Assembly (NCBI RefSeq): GCF_000241305.1
Contig: NZ_BAEH01000050.1
Coordinates: forward strand, 1-64,000
DNA from: Gordonia effusa NBRC 100432
Lineage (GTDB): Bacteria > Actinomycetota > Actinomycetes > Mycobacteriales > Mycobacteriaceae
Reading direction: 5' to 3'
Length of the DNA stretch: 64,000 nucleotides
Shown here in pieces: positions 52,054 through 60,169 of this stretch (position 1 is its first letter; every line of letters starts with the position of its first letter). The translations under genes and the position numbers were made by a program. The notes below the pieces were generated by a model. The model had not been told where the DNA came from. It did no database searches and worked only from the letters and a program-made list of their open reading frames with translations.

Positions 52054-52148
52054 CGCGCTACAGCCTTCCCTCGCACACGTCTTCGGCACCCGCACGACGC
52101 TGGCGGGCCCGACCTTCAACGCCTCGCGGCGCATCAACCTCTGTGATC

Positions 52149-52919
52149 TTACCGACGTACCTTAGCGACGAAGTATTCGTGCACCCGTCGGTCGCCAGTC
52201 ACCTCCGGATGAAACGATGTCGCGATCACATTGCCCTGCTCAACGGCAACGATTCGCCCGGCAGCACTAGCCGCCCCGCTCGCTTCGCTCCCGGCGACGG
52301 GCACATTCGTCCCGCTCGCTTCGCTCCCGGCGACGGGCACATTCGTCCCGCTCGCTTCGCTCCCGGCGACGGGCACATTCGTCCCGCTCGCTTCGCTCCC
52401 GGCGACGGGCACCCGCGCGAGCACCCGAACGCCGTTACCGGCCTCCTCGACCCAAGGCGCCCGAATAAACACTCCGCGCATCTTGGCCGCGCCCGGGCGA
52501 TCGGTGATGCCGACGAAATCGATATCGGCTTCGAATGACTCCACCTGACGTCCAAATGCGTTGCGCCGCACAGTGATATCGAGGACGTCGAGATGCCGGG
52601 CGTCGGGCCGGGTATCCAGAATCCGGGAACTGAGCATGATCATGCCCGCGCATGAACCATAAGCGGGCAGGCCATCGAGCAATTTGTCCCGCAGCGGCTC
52701 GAACATACCGAAGACGCCCAGCAATTTGCTCACCGTCGTCGACTCTCCACCGGGCAAGACGATGCCGTCTATCTCGTCGAGTTCCCCGGCCCTTCGTACC
52801 GGCACGGCCTCGGCACCGCTCGCATGCAACGCGGCGATATGTTCGCGAACATCGCCCTGCAACGCCAATACCCCAATGACCGGACGCGCCGCCACGCCGG
52901 CTGGTTCGAGTTCACTCAC
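52149..52919 (-). CDS. pdxT: Pyridoxal 5'-phosphate synthase glutaminase PdxT with four in-frame repeats
   Basis: 256 residues, about 50 over the usual 190-205. Glutaminase with GESTT near 59-63, nucleophile Cys in GSCAGMIML (about 93) and SFHPE near the end (His, Glu). The extra length is four 12-residue units of the form [12 protein letters not shown] at about 167-215, between GVRVLARV and [12 protein letters not shown], a loop well away in sequence from the triad. Supplies ammonia to PdxS. Gene is separated from pdxS by tesB and an accessory island. Confidence 0.95.
   Translation of the reverse strand: MSELEPAGVAARPVIGVLALQGDVREHIAALHASGAEAVPVRRAGELDEIDGIVLPGGESTTVSKLLGVFGMFEPLRDKLLDGLPAYGSCAGMIMLSSRILDTRPDARHLDVLDITVRRNAFGRQVESFEADIDFVGITDRPGAAKMRGVFIRAPWVEEAGNGVRVLARVPVAGSEASGTNVPVAGSEASGTNVPVAGSEASGTNVPVAGSEASGAASAAGRIVAVEQGNVIATSFHPEVTGDRRVHEYFVAKVRR
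52275..52418 (-). repeat. Four tandem 36-bp repeats inside pdxT
   Basis: Units begin at plus-strand 52275, 52311, 52347 and 52383; the first three are identical over almost the full unit, the last diverges at its end. Sense core GGGAGCGAAGCGAGCGGG, linker encoding TNVPV. Longest array of the family in the window. Confidence 0.9.
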
Positions 52920-53773
52920 CTAGCGTCCCGGCCGATCTGCTGTTCGAGAGTCTGATTACGACCGGTACGGGCCAGCCCTTCCTGCGTCACCGCAGCGACC
53001 ATTCGGCCGGCCTGGTCGAAAATACGTCCCTGCGTCAACGCGCGACCCGAACCCGCCGACGGCGAAGTCTGATCGTAGAGCAGCCATTCGTCGGCGCGGA
53101 ACGGGCGCATGAACCACATCGCGTGGTCGAGGGACGCTCCCTGCGGGTGAATGCCGGGATGGATGACATTGGCCGATCCGAGCAGCGTCATATCGGACAT
53201 ATACGCCAATGTGCAGACATGGAAAACCTGGTCGTCGGGCAGTCGGTGCCGGTAGCGAAACCACACTCGCTGTTGTGCCGCAAAGTAATCCGACGTCGAG
53301 AGCTGGTCGCGCGGCACCACCCTGATGTCGAAGTTCTCCCATTCGCGCAGAACCGCCGTCAGATGCTCGGGTGCCTCGTCGACGCGACTGACCAGTCCAT
53401 CAGGGTCGGGGGCGGGTGGCATTCGGTCCTGATGTTCGATGCCCTCGTCATCGAGAATGTGGAACGAGGCCGACATCGTGAAGATGGCTTCGCCGTGCTG
53501 CACCCCGGTCACCCGTCGGGTGACGAAGGACCTGCCGTCGCGGATTCGGTCGACGAGAAAGACCGCGGGCACGTCCGGATCACCGGGTCGTAGAAAATAG
53601 CCGTGTAGCGAGTGGACGTGAAACGCATCCGGCACCGTACGCGTAGCCGAAATCAGAGCCTGACCGGCAACCTGTCCACCGAAGGTGCGACGCAGGTGGG
53701 AGGGGAAAGACGGCCCACGATAGATGTCGGCCTCTATCGCCTCAACCTGCAGGATTTCTTCAATGGTTGCCAC
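52916..53773 (-). CDS. tesB: Acyl-CoA thioesterase II
   Basis: 285 residues, double hot-dog fold ([38 protein letters not shown] with the catalytic Asp). Hydrolyses medium- and long-chain acyl-CoA. ATG of pdxT overlaps its stop, so it is co-transcribed with pdxT. Confidence 0.94.
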   Translation of the reverse strand: MATIEEILQVEAIEADIYRGPSFPSHLRRTFGGQVAGQALISATRTVPDAFHVHSLHGYFLRPGDPDVPAVFLVDRIRDGRSFVTRRVTGVQHGEAIFTMSASFHILDDEGIEHQDRMPPAPDPDGLVSRVDEAPEHLTAVLREWENFDIRVVPRDQLSTSDYFAAQQRVWFRYRHRLPDDQVFHVCTLAYMSDMTLLGSANVIHPGIHPQGASLDHAMWFMRPFRADEWLLYDQTSPSAGSGRALTQGRIFDQAGRMVAAVTQEGLARTGRNQTLEQQIGRDAR

Positions 53774-53841
53774 GTCTTCAGTATCGCCTACCGTGTCGTC
53801 GCGGGTGCAACCACTCCCGCCGACACCGACGCACCCGCGAA

Positions 53842-54357
53842 CTACAGCTCGTCGAGCGAGATCAACCCGTCCTGCACGGCACGGGCGACAAGCGCGGCCT
53901 TAGTTGGTGCGGGGCGGCCGATCTCGGCGTACTTCGTACGAATCCGGGTGAGATGGGTGTTGACGGTGCCCAGCGAGATGAAAAGTTCCTGCCCCACAGC
54001 GGGTTTGGAGTCGACGAGCAGCCAGGTTCGGAGAACCTCGGCCTCGCGTGGGGTAAGGACCGGCCGGGGCAGATCGGTGCGTACCCGCGAATCGGCACCC
54101 GCCGAAGTCTCAACCGTGGCGACATCTTCGATCGAATCATCTTCGGACACAGGAACTTTCACCTCACGAAGCAGCGGTCGACGACTCTGGGTCGCAGGTG
54201 CCGGCCAGGTGGCGGAGTGTTGCCCGGGCAGCTGCATCCGACGAGCGGCCAAGCGCGCCAACGCCTCTTCGCGGCGTCGGGCCGATTCGACGCGACGCCG
54301 AGCGCTGTGTTCGACGGCGACGCTGGTGTAACCCTGCGAGATCATGGCTGCGGTCAT
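53842..54357 (-). CDS. LuxR-type helix-turn-helix regulator without receiver domain
   Basis: About 171 residues from the ATG at 54357 (ATG 54366 and TTG 54390 are alternatives). The N-terminal half is Arg/Ala/Glu-rich and helical (SARRRVESARRREEALARLA), with no receiver or PAS signature. C-terminal GerE-type domain at about 105-165: LTPREAEVLRTWLLVDSKPA and SLGTVNTHLTRIRTKY. Its input must be a partner. It sits behind the FHA and PP2C genes on the same strand, so the three may form one signalling unit. Confidence 0.85.
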   Translation of the reverse strand: MTAAMISQGYTSVAVEHSARRRVESARRREEALARLAARRMQLPGQHSATWPAPATQSRRPLLREVKVPVSEDDSIEDVATVETSAGADSRVRTDLPRPVLTPREAEVLRTWLLVDSKPAVGQELFISLGTVNTHLTRIRTKYAEIGRPAPTKAALVARAVQDGLISLDEL

Positions 54358-54522
54358 TTCCCTCATCCTCACTACCGTGTTGTGCCCCAACGCCTTTGAG
54401 GCGGCGAGCAGTTGACTTACTGGTGTTGAGGAGAACGCTATGAGAAATAGTCACACCCGTCGATGGGGAGAACTACCCATGATATAACCGCAGCTCAGAC
54501 GGGGTAAATACGCGCAGAGACG

Positions 54523-55245
54523 CTAGGCGCCCTGCGCGTTGCGATGCGCTTCTTCATCGATCAGCGGTAAATCATCGCGGGTCACCACTCGGGATGCGAT
54601 CGCATATTCGACAAGTTTGGTACGACGATTGCTCGCGAGTTTGCCACCGCCGCCGCGCATTCCGGACACCCCAAGCTGATCGAGTTTGTCGCAGACGTTA
54701 TCGAGCTTGCGATTGAATTTCGTCAGCGACCAACCCAGCCGTGCGGCTGCCTGTGCCGACGACGGGATTGCGCTGGAGCCCGTTCCGTCGCGACGCAGAA
54801 TCTGTTCCGCGAGAACGACGATGAGGACCTTCTGCGACTCGGTCAGTCTCGGTACACCAACCGTCGTCTGACCTAGTTTGATGTACGGCTGAGTCACTTC
54901 GCCAACTCCCGGCGCGCCAGCGAATACATCGAGTTCGTATGTCGTCGGACCGGCGGTGAAGACAATAGTTGTTTTGCCGAACACGAGCGGCATCCGCGCG
55001 CCCGGGCCGACCACTCCGGAAAACCCGACGTCGCCGGCCGAGACGCTCGCCGAGAGATGCGAGCCCAGATTCGACAGCCACCACATGCCGCCCTCGAAAT
55101 GCAGCACGAGGAAGCGGCGGTGCAGATATGGATTGTTGTCGACGGACAGATCGGCCTCGCGCCCGATGAAGAACCGTTTTTCGGGCGATAGCGAGAATCG
55201 TTCGCCGCAGTATTCGACGAAAGTGCCGGTCTCGTCGGAACTCAT
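54523..55245 (-). CDS. Atypical FHA-domain protein with C-terminal helical domain
   Basis: 240 residues; ATG overlaps the PP2C stop (ATGA). Residues about 18-105 look like an FHA fold (FFIGREADLSVDNNPYLHRR, then WWLSNLGSH), but the usual SxxH and NG phosphothreonine-contact residues are changed (HRRF, SHLS). After a linker, residues about 135-225 are helical (LTESQKVLIVVLAEQILRR; LGWSLTKFNRKLDNVCDKL) and resemble a winged helix. No transmembrane segment. Suggested role: links phosphatase signalling to transcription; partner unknown. Confidence 0.75.
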   Translation of the reverse strand: MSSDETGTFVEYCGERFSLSPEKRFFIGREADLSVDNNPYLHRRFLVLHFEGGMWWLSNLGSHLSASVSAGDVGFSGVVGPGARMPLVFGKTTIVFTAGPTTYELDVFAGAPGVGEVTQPYIKLGQTTVGVPRLTESQKVLIVVLAEQILRRDGTGSSAIPSSAQAAARLGWSLTKFNRKLDNVCDKLDQLGVSGMRGGGGKLASNRRTKLVEYAIASRVVTRDDLPLIDEEAHRNAQGA

Positions 55246-56375
55246 CTGACCACGCCACCACCGCTGGACTCGTCGGCATCGGATTCGTCCGCGTTCGGTT
55301 CGTCGCTGTCTTGCTCGCGGTCGTCGTCTGCCGACAGTTCAGCGCTCGCGTCGTCGGCTGCGTTCTGCACCTCGACGTCGTCGGCTACCTCGATGTCACC
55401 GTCGCTTGGTGTGTCCGCGGGCTCGCTGACAGCAGCTTCGTCCGTCGCACCTTCTTCGTCGACAAGCTCGGCGTCCGCTACAACCCCGTCACTCGGGCCA
55501 TCGGTAGACCCGTCGTCGGCATCGTCGGTATCCGAAGCACCGTCGGTCTCCCCGTCGCTGCCCGTATTCGCATCGGACGACTCAGCGTCATCGACCGCCG
55601 ACACCGAAACCACGATTACCGTCACATTGTCGTGGGCGCCCAGCGCCAGCGCGGCATCGACGAGCGTATCGACCGCCTCGGCGGGCGTCGCGGCCGAATT
55701 CAGCAATTCGGTCAGTTCTTCGTCGGGCAGTTCTCCGGTGAGCCCGTCCGAACAGATCAACAGTTTGTCGCCGGGCTCGGTCTCGAAGGCGAAGAAGTCT
55801 GCCTGCGGCTCGGACATCCCCGCACCGAGGGCACGCGTGATCACGTTGCGGCGCGGATCGACCCGCGCCTGATCCGGCGTCATGAATCCGGCGTCGACGA
55901 ATTCCTGCACCTGCGAGTGATCGATGGTGACTTGCTCCAGGATTCCGCCGCGCGAGCAGTAGGTGCGCGAGTCGCCGATGTTGAAGACCAACCAGTGCGG
56001 CGCTTCGGAATAGGTCACCAACACCGCACCGGTCGCCGTGGTTCCCGCGCGGCGATTGCTCTCCGAGTCGATATCACTGATGGCCTGCTGAGCCTGACGC
56101 AGCAGACCTTCGAGTTCATCGCGGGTGCCGTCTTGATCACCAAACTGGGGCGTCGCCGACAGCGCGAGCAGTGCGGCCTCACTGGCAAGTTCACCGCTTT
56201 CGTGGCCACCCATGCCGTCGGCGAGAAGGAATCGTCCCGGTAACACCAGGGCCGCATCTTCATTCGCCTCGCGCACGCGCCCGACGTTGCATGCCGCGGA
56301 CCAGTCGAGCCGAAGCCCGCCTACGACATCAGATCCAGTCGCGGTGTCGTCCCGCACGATGTGTGCCGCTGTCAT
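55242..56375 (-). CDS. PP2C-family Ser/Thr protein phosphatase with acidic tail
   Basis: 377 residues. Complete PP2C catalytic domain at about 20-258: NEDAALV, LADGMGGHESGE, NIGDSRTY, LLICSDGLTGELPD and GAHDNVTVIVV supply the metal-binding Asp/Gly set. The last about 115 residues are almost all Asp, Glu, Ser, Gly, Ala and Thr, without a transmembrane helix, unlike the membrane-bound PstP. No Ser/Thr kinase gene is nearby. First gene of PP2C-FHA-LuxR. Confidence 0.92.
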   Translation of the reverse strand: MTAAHIVRDDTATGSDVVGGLRLDWSAACNVGRVREANEDAALVLPGRFLLADGMGGHESGELASEAALLALSATPQFGDQDGTRDELEGLLRQAQQAISDIDSESNRRAGTTATGAVLVTYSEAPHWLVFNIGDSRTYCSRGGILEQVTIDHSQVQEFVDAGFMTPDQARVDPRRNVITRALGAGMSEPQADFFAFETEPGDKLLICSDGLTGELPDEELTELLNSAATPAEAVDTLVDAALALGAHDNVTVIVVSVSAVDDAESSDANTGSDGETDGASDTDDADDGSTDGPSDGVVADAELVDEEGATDEAAVSEPADTPSDGDIEVADDVEVQNAADDASAELSADDDREQDSDEPNADESDADESSGGGVVR

Positions 56376-56446
56376 GATCAGCAGATCCTACTCATGTCGA
56401 CAGCGCGCCAGATGATTACCACCCTGTATTCGCTCCCAGTTGCCTG

Positions 56447-56509
56447 AAACCGCACCGCACGACCCCGCCGAGGGCATATTGCCCTCGACGACACCAACAG
56501 GTGCGGTTT
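56447..56509. terminator. Nested hairpin (copy 1) after the AbiEi-like pseudogene
   Basis: Outer arms AAACCGCACC / GGTGCGGTTT and inner arms CGAGGGCA / TGCCCTCG with a three-base loop. The same inner stem and GGTGCGGTTTT end occur at 57379-57445. Confidence 0.65.
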
Positions 56510-56530
56510 TCCGCAGCCCGGAGGTCATCG

Positions 56531-57332
56531 CTACCGCCGGTCTCGGTGCCGACCTGTGTCGGTCAGAGCGCGGATCTCGCGCAAAACAACAGGCCAGTCA
56601 AATATCACTTCGTCGTACATCAGTCGGATCACGATCCGATGCCCGATCAACGTTTGCCGATCAGGACGACTATCTGCCGTACGCGCCTGTTTTGATGTGT
56701 GAAATCCAGCGGAATCACATTCGATGACCAACTGCCCGACGACGAGATCCACCCGTCCGACTTCCTCGATCAACACCTGCACATCGACGTTGAATCCGAG
56801 CACGCGCAGGCGTAGCCGAACGATCGACTCGGTTCCCGACCATCGCATTTGGCCAGCATGAGCTCGACCTATCGCGGTACCGGCCCCATCGTCGTCGGAG
56901 CACATTCATTGAGGTGAGCTTCTTGTTGAGGGCACTGTCGACGGCCGCGACCCAATCCTCTTCGGACATACATCGCGCGGCGCATGCGAGTGCGGTCTCG
57001 ACATCGTCGACCGCTCGACGAGTCGGTATCTGGCGTCCGAATGGCGCGCATCGGCGCTTCCCGGAGTCCTCACCGTGTCGACTGAGCCGCACATGAACGC
57101 CGTGATATCCGGGAGCTACCCAGATACCGCGCAGCCGCAGTGCCGACACGCAGGAGAGCACCCCACCGGCCTTGACCGCCATGGCAACGGTCTCATTGGC
57201 AGAACCTATCGCCCACCAGCACGGTCGCAGGTCGAGCAAGTCACCATTGCGCGCGGCGACCCGGATCGACGCAGTACTCTCGCCCATCCGCAGCAACTCA
57301 GCGGTCCGATAGACGCCCCAGTCTTCTCCCAT
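56531..57332 (-). pseudogene. Frameshifted AbiEi/DUF559-like gene
   Basis: Frame one, from the ATG at 57332, reads GVYRTAELLRMGESTASIRV... and DDVETALACAARCMSEEDWV, the N-terminal part of actinobacterial AbiEi-type antitoxin/DUF559 proteins. After MNVLRRR it becomes nonsense. The second frame, opening at 56905 directly after a TGA, gives the missing C-terminal nuclease-like domain: WSGTESIVRLRLRVLGFNVD, EVGRVDLVVGQLVIECDS and RIVIRLMYDEVIFDW. The break lies at about 56870-56905 near a CGACGACGA run and corresponds to one extra base or two lost. Could be a real inactivation or a sequencing error. No AbiEii toxin partner is seen. Confidence 0.75.
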
Positions 57333-57378
57333 ACCGATTAGGACGTCGCGACCACCGGCTCTGGTTCCCCGACCGCTG

Positions 57379-57445
57379 GAAACAGCACCGTCCGGACCCG
57401 CCGGGGGCAATGTGCCCTCGGCCGGTCCGGACGGTGCGGTTTTCA
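57379..57445. terminator. Nested hairpin (copy 2) after pdxS
   Basis: Outer arms GCACCGTCCGGACC / GGTCCGGACGGTGC (14 bp, perfect) and an inner CGGGGGCA / TGCCCTCG stem (one mismatch). Located 11 bases after the pdxS stop, so its likely role is the pdxS terminator. Related to the hairpin at 56447-56509. Confidence 0.7.
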
Positions 57446-57455
57446 GTAGCTAGCG

Positions 57456-58409
57456 TTACCAGCCGCGCTCAGCGAGGCGGTGCGGCTGCGGGATCTCGTC
57501 GACGTTGATCCCGACCATTGCCTCGCCGAGACCACGCGAGACCTTGGCCAGCACGTCGGGATCGTCGTAGAACGTCGTGGCCTGGACGATCGCGGCGGCG
57601 CGCTGTTCCGGGTTACCCGACTTGAAGATTCCCGAGCCGACGAAGACGCCTTCGGCACCCAATTGCATCATCATCGCGGCGTCGGCGGGGGTGGCGATAC
57701 CGCCCGCGGTGAACAGTGTCACCGGCAATTTACCTGCCTTGGCCACCTCGACGACCAACTCGTACGGCGCCTGCAATTCCTTTGCGGCAACATACAATTC
57801 GTCTTCCGGCAACGAAGTCAGACGGCGAAGTTCGCCGCGAATCTTGCGCATATGCGTGGTCGCGTTGGACACGTCACCGGTACCGGCCTCGCCCTTCGAG
57901 CGAATCATCGCGGCACCTTCGGTAATCCGACGCAGCGCCTCGCCGAGGTTCGTCGCGCCACAGACGAACGGCACGGTGAATTGCCATTTGTCGATGTGGT
58001 TGGCGTAGTCGGCCGGCGTAAGCACTTCAGACTCGTCGATATAGTCGACGCCCAGGCTCTGCAGAACCTGCGCTTCGACGAAATGCCCGATCCGCGCCTT
58101 CGCCATGACCGGAATCGACACGGTGTTGATGATTCCGTCGATCATGTCCGGGTCGCTCATCCGCGAAACGCCGCCCTGCGCACGGATATCGGCGGGCACG
58201 CGCTCAAGCGCCATCACCGCGACCGCGCCGGCGTCCTCGGCGATCTTCGCCTGTTCGGGAGTGACGACGTCCATGATGACGCCGCCCTTGAGCATTTCCG
58301 CCATCCCCCGCTTTACCCGAGCCGTGCCCGCGCCGCCGGTGCCGCCGTCGGCGCCGAGAATGGTCGGGGTGTCCGGTCCGGGCTGCGCCCCTGACTGGAT
58401 ATCGCTCAC
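57456..58409 (-). CDS. pdxS: Pyridoxal 5'-phosphate synthase lyase subunit PdxS
   Basis: 317 residues from the GTG at 58409, with CAGGAG eight bases upstream. TIM barrel; [20 protein letters not shown] at the N-terminus, Lys in [10 protein letters not shown], and [12 protein letters not shown]. Builds PLP from ribose 5-phosphate, glyceraldehyde 3-phosphate and ammonia from PdxT. Upstream genes of the tesB-pdxT pair are displaced by about 3.7 kb of accessory DNA. Confidence 0.96.
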   Translation of the reverse strand: MSDIQSGAQPGPDTPTILGADGGTGGAGTARVKRGMAEMLKGGVIMDVVTPEQAKIAEDAGAVAVMALERVPADIRAQGGVSRMSDPDMIDGIINTVSIPVMAKARIGHFVEAQVLQSLGVDYIDESEVLTPADYANHIDKWQFTVPFVCGATNLGEALRRITEGAAMIRSKGEAGTGDVSNATTHMRKIRGELRRLTSLPEDELYVAAKELQAPYELVVEVAKAGKLPVTLFTAGGIATPADAAMMMQLGAEGVFVGSGIFKSGNPEQRAAAIVQATTFYDDPDVLAKVSRGLGEAMVGINVDEIPQPHRLAERGW

Positions 58410-58523
58410 GTGGTAACTCCTGGAGTAGTGGATTTGTGACTTACGGGGTACCCACCTGGTGAACAGAGTGGCCCAATCAAGTTTAGGCCAGCGTTGAGCA
58501 GCCTTCACAAACGGACGCCGCCG

Positions 58524-59045
58524 TCAGGGCGTTACGCGCTCGATGATCTCAAAATAGCGCGGAATCGGCGCGCGACCGGCCAGCCGCAGCCACCGGACGA
58601 GACGACGTCGCGCCAGGCTACGGGTATCTCGCACGGCATCGTTGTAGAAGCGACGAGCCATCATCACCCGCGTCTCGGCGTCGGCCAATTCTGTTGCGAG
58701 AGCGACCGGACGGGCACCGACCTCAATCCGCCCCAGAATCGACGACAGTTGGTTCTCCGCGGTTTCGCGAACATCCTCGTCAGCGGCCTCGGCACGATCG
58801 GCGGCGATGATGAGTTCGCGCCCCGTTTCGCCCATCTCGTTGTCGGCACCGTCTCGCAGTGCCGCACCGATCGTGCGCGCGACGACGGCACGCCGGTCCA
58901 GCGATGACAAGAGCGACTGACGGGCAAGGTCGACGCGGACGTTGAGTCGGTCGAGACGATGCGCCGTACGGTAGGCCCAGCCGAGGGCAACGACCACGAC
59001 GGCACCCGCCACGATCAGCGCGATCGTAGTGATGATCGCGCCCAT
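58524..59045 (-). CDS. LemA-like membrane protein
   Basis: 173 residues from the ATG at 59045, overlapping the pimA stop (ATGA). One N-terminal transmembrane helix (about 2-24), then a long helical body with a LemA-type end (LADAETRVMMARRFYNDAVR). In M. tuberculosis the equivalent region (Rv2609c) also carries a NUDIX domain, which is absent here. Function unknown; linked to the PIM pathway by position. Confidence 0.8.
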   Translation of the reverse strand: MGAIITTIALIVAGAVVVVALGWAYRTAHRLDRLNVRVDLARQSLLSSLDRRAVVARTIGAALRDGADNEMGETGRELIIAADRAEAADEDVRETAENQLSSILGRIEVGARPVALATELADAETRVMMARRFYNDAVRDTRSLARRRLVRWLRLAGRAPIPRYFEIIERVTP

Positions 59046-60169
59046 CAGTCCACCACCGCGACCGGCCCGGCGCCGAGGGTCACCGTCTCGTACACCCGCA
59101 TGATTTGATCCGCCACCTGCGACCAGTCGTACCGCCACGCGTGTGAAAAAGCCGTCTCGACCAGTTCGGCGCGCGCGGCGTCGTCGGAGAGCAGTTCGAT
59201 GAGTGCGGCGCCTAGTGCCTCCCCCGATCCGGTGGCAACCAACTTTCCCGCACGCCCGCCGTCGAGAACTCGTGCAAAGGCATTGAGGTCACTCGCGACC
59301 ACCGCCGCCCGAGCCGCCATCGCCTCGACCAAGACGATGCCGAAACTCTCGCCACCCAGGTTGGGCGCGCAATAGACATCGGTCGATGCCAACGCGCGCG
59401 CCTTGGTCTGGTCGTCGACTTGACCGAGGAAGACCAGATGGCGGGCCAGGTCACCGGCCCGACGCGTTAACGCCCGCTCATTGCCGCCACCGACAATGAG
59501 CACCCGCAGGTCGGGAAACTTCTCGACGACAGCGGGCAGGGCTCGCATCAGAATGTCGATCCCTTTGCGCGGCTCGTCATAGCGGCCCAGAAACAACACG
59601 GTGCGTCCGGGGCGCGGGTAGCCGTCTAGGGGGGTGGCGTCGGCGAACATCGATACGTTGATGCCGTTCGGAATCTCGACCGCGTCGGAGCCGAGGGATT
59701 CCATCTGCCAGCGTCGCGCGAGCTCACTGACCGCGATCTTGCCCGAGATTCGTTCGTGGTACGGACGAAGAACACTCTGAAAGGTGCTGAGCCACAACGA
59801 CTTAGTGGTGGCGGTATGAAAGGTCGTGACGATCGGCCCGTCGGCCACCATCAGTGACAGCATCGAGATCGACGGCGAGTTGGGCTCGTGGACGTGCATG
59901 ACGTCGAACCGATTCTCGGCGATCCAACTCCTCAGTCGCCGGTAGCCGGTCGGACTGAAATTCACCCGTGACACCGACCCGTTGTACGGAATCGCCAAGG
60001 CCGGCCCCGCCGAAACCACGTAGTCGGGTAGCACCGTATCTGGGCCGGCCGGCGCGAGCACGCTCACCTCATGGCCGCGTTCGATGAAGACCTGCGCCAA
60101 CTCCACGACATGCGCCTGTACGCCGCCCGGGACATCGAATGAGTAGGGACAGACCATGCCGATTCTCAC
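59045..60169 (-). CDS. pimA: Phosphatidylinositol alpha-mannosyltransferase PimA
   Basis: 374 residues, GT4 family, GT-B fold. N-terminal PGGVQAHVVELAQVFIERGH, and C-terminal FLGRYDEPRKGIDIL and ESFGIVLVEAMA (nucleotide-sugar site). Adds the first mannose from GDP-mannose to phosphatidylinositol on the inner membrane leaflet. ATG overlaps the acyltransferase stop. Confidence 0.95.
   Translation of the reverse strand: MRIGMVCPYSFDVPGGVQAHVVELAQVFIERGHEVSVLAPAGPDTVLPDYVVSAGPALAIPYNGSVSRVNFSPTGYRRLRSWIAENRFDVMHVHEPNSPSISMLSLMVADGPIVTTFHTATTKSLWLSTFQSVLRPYHERISGKIAVSELARRWQMESLGSDAVEIPNGINVSMFADATPLDGYPRPGRTVLFLGRYDEPRKGIDILMRALPAVVEKFPDLRVLIVGGGNERALTRRAGDLARHLVFLGQVDDQTKARALASTDVYCAPNLGGESFGIVLVEAMAARAAVVASDLNAFARVLDGGRAGKLVATGSGEALGAALIELLSDDAARAELVETAFSHAWRYDWSQVADQIMRVYETVTLGAGPVAVVD

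Noticed and set aside
55311-56243. 310-residue plus-strand open frame over the PP2C gene.
   Set aside because: Antisense to a complete PP2C domain and its acidic tail; valine/arginine-rich shadow.
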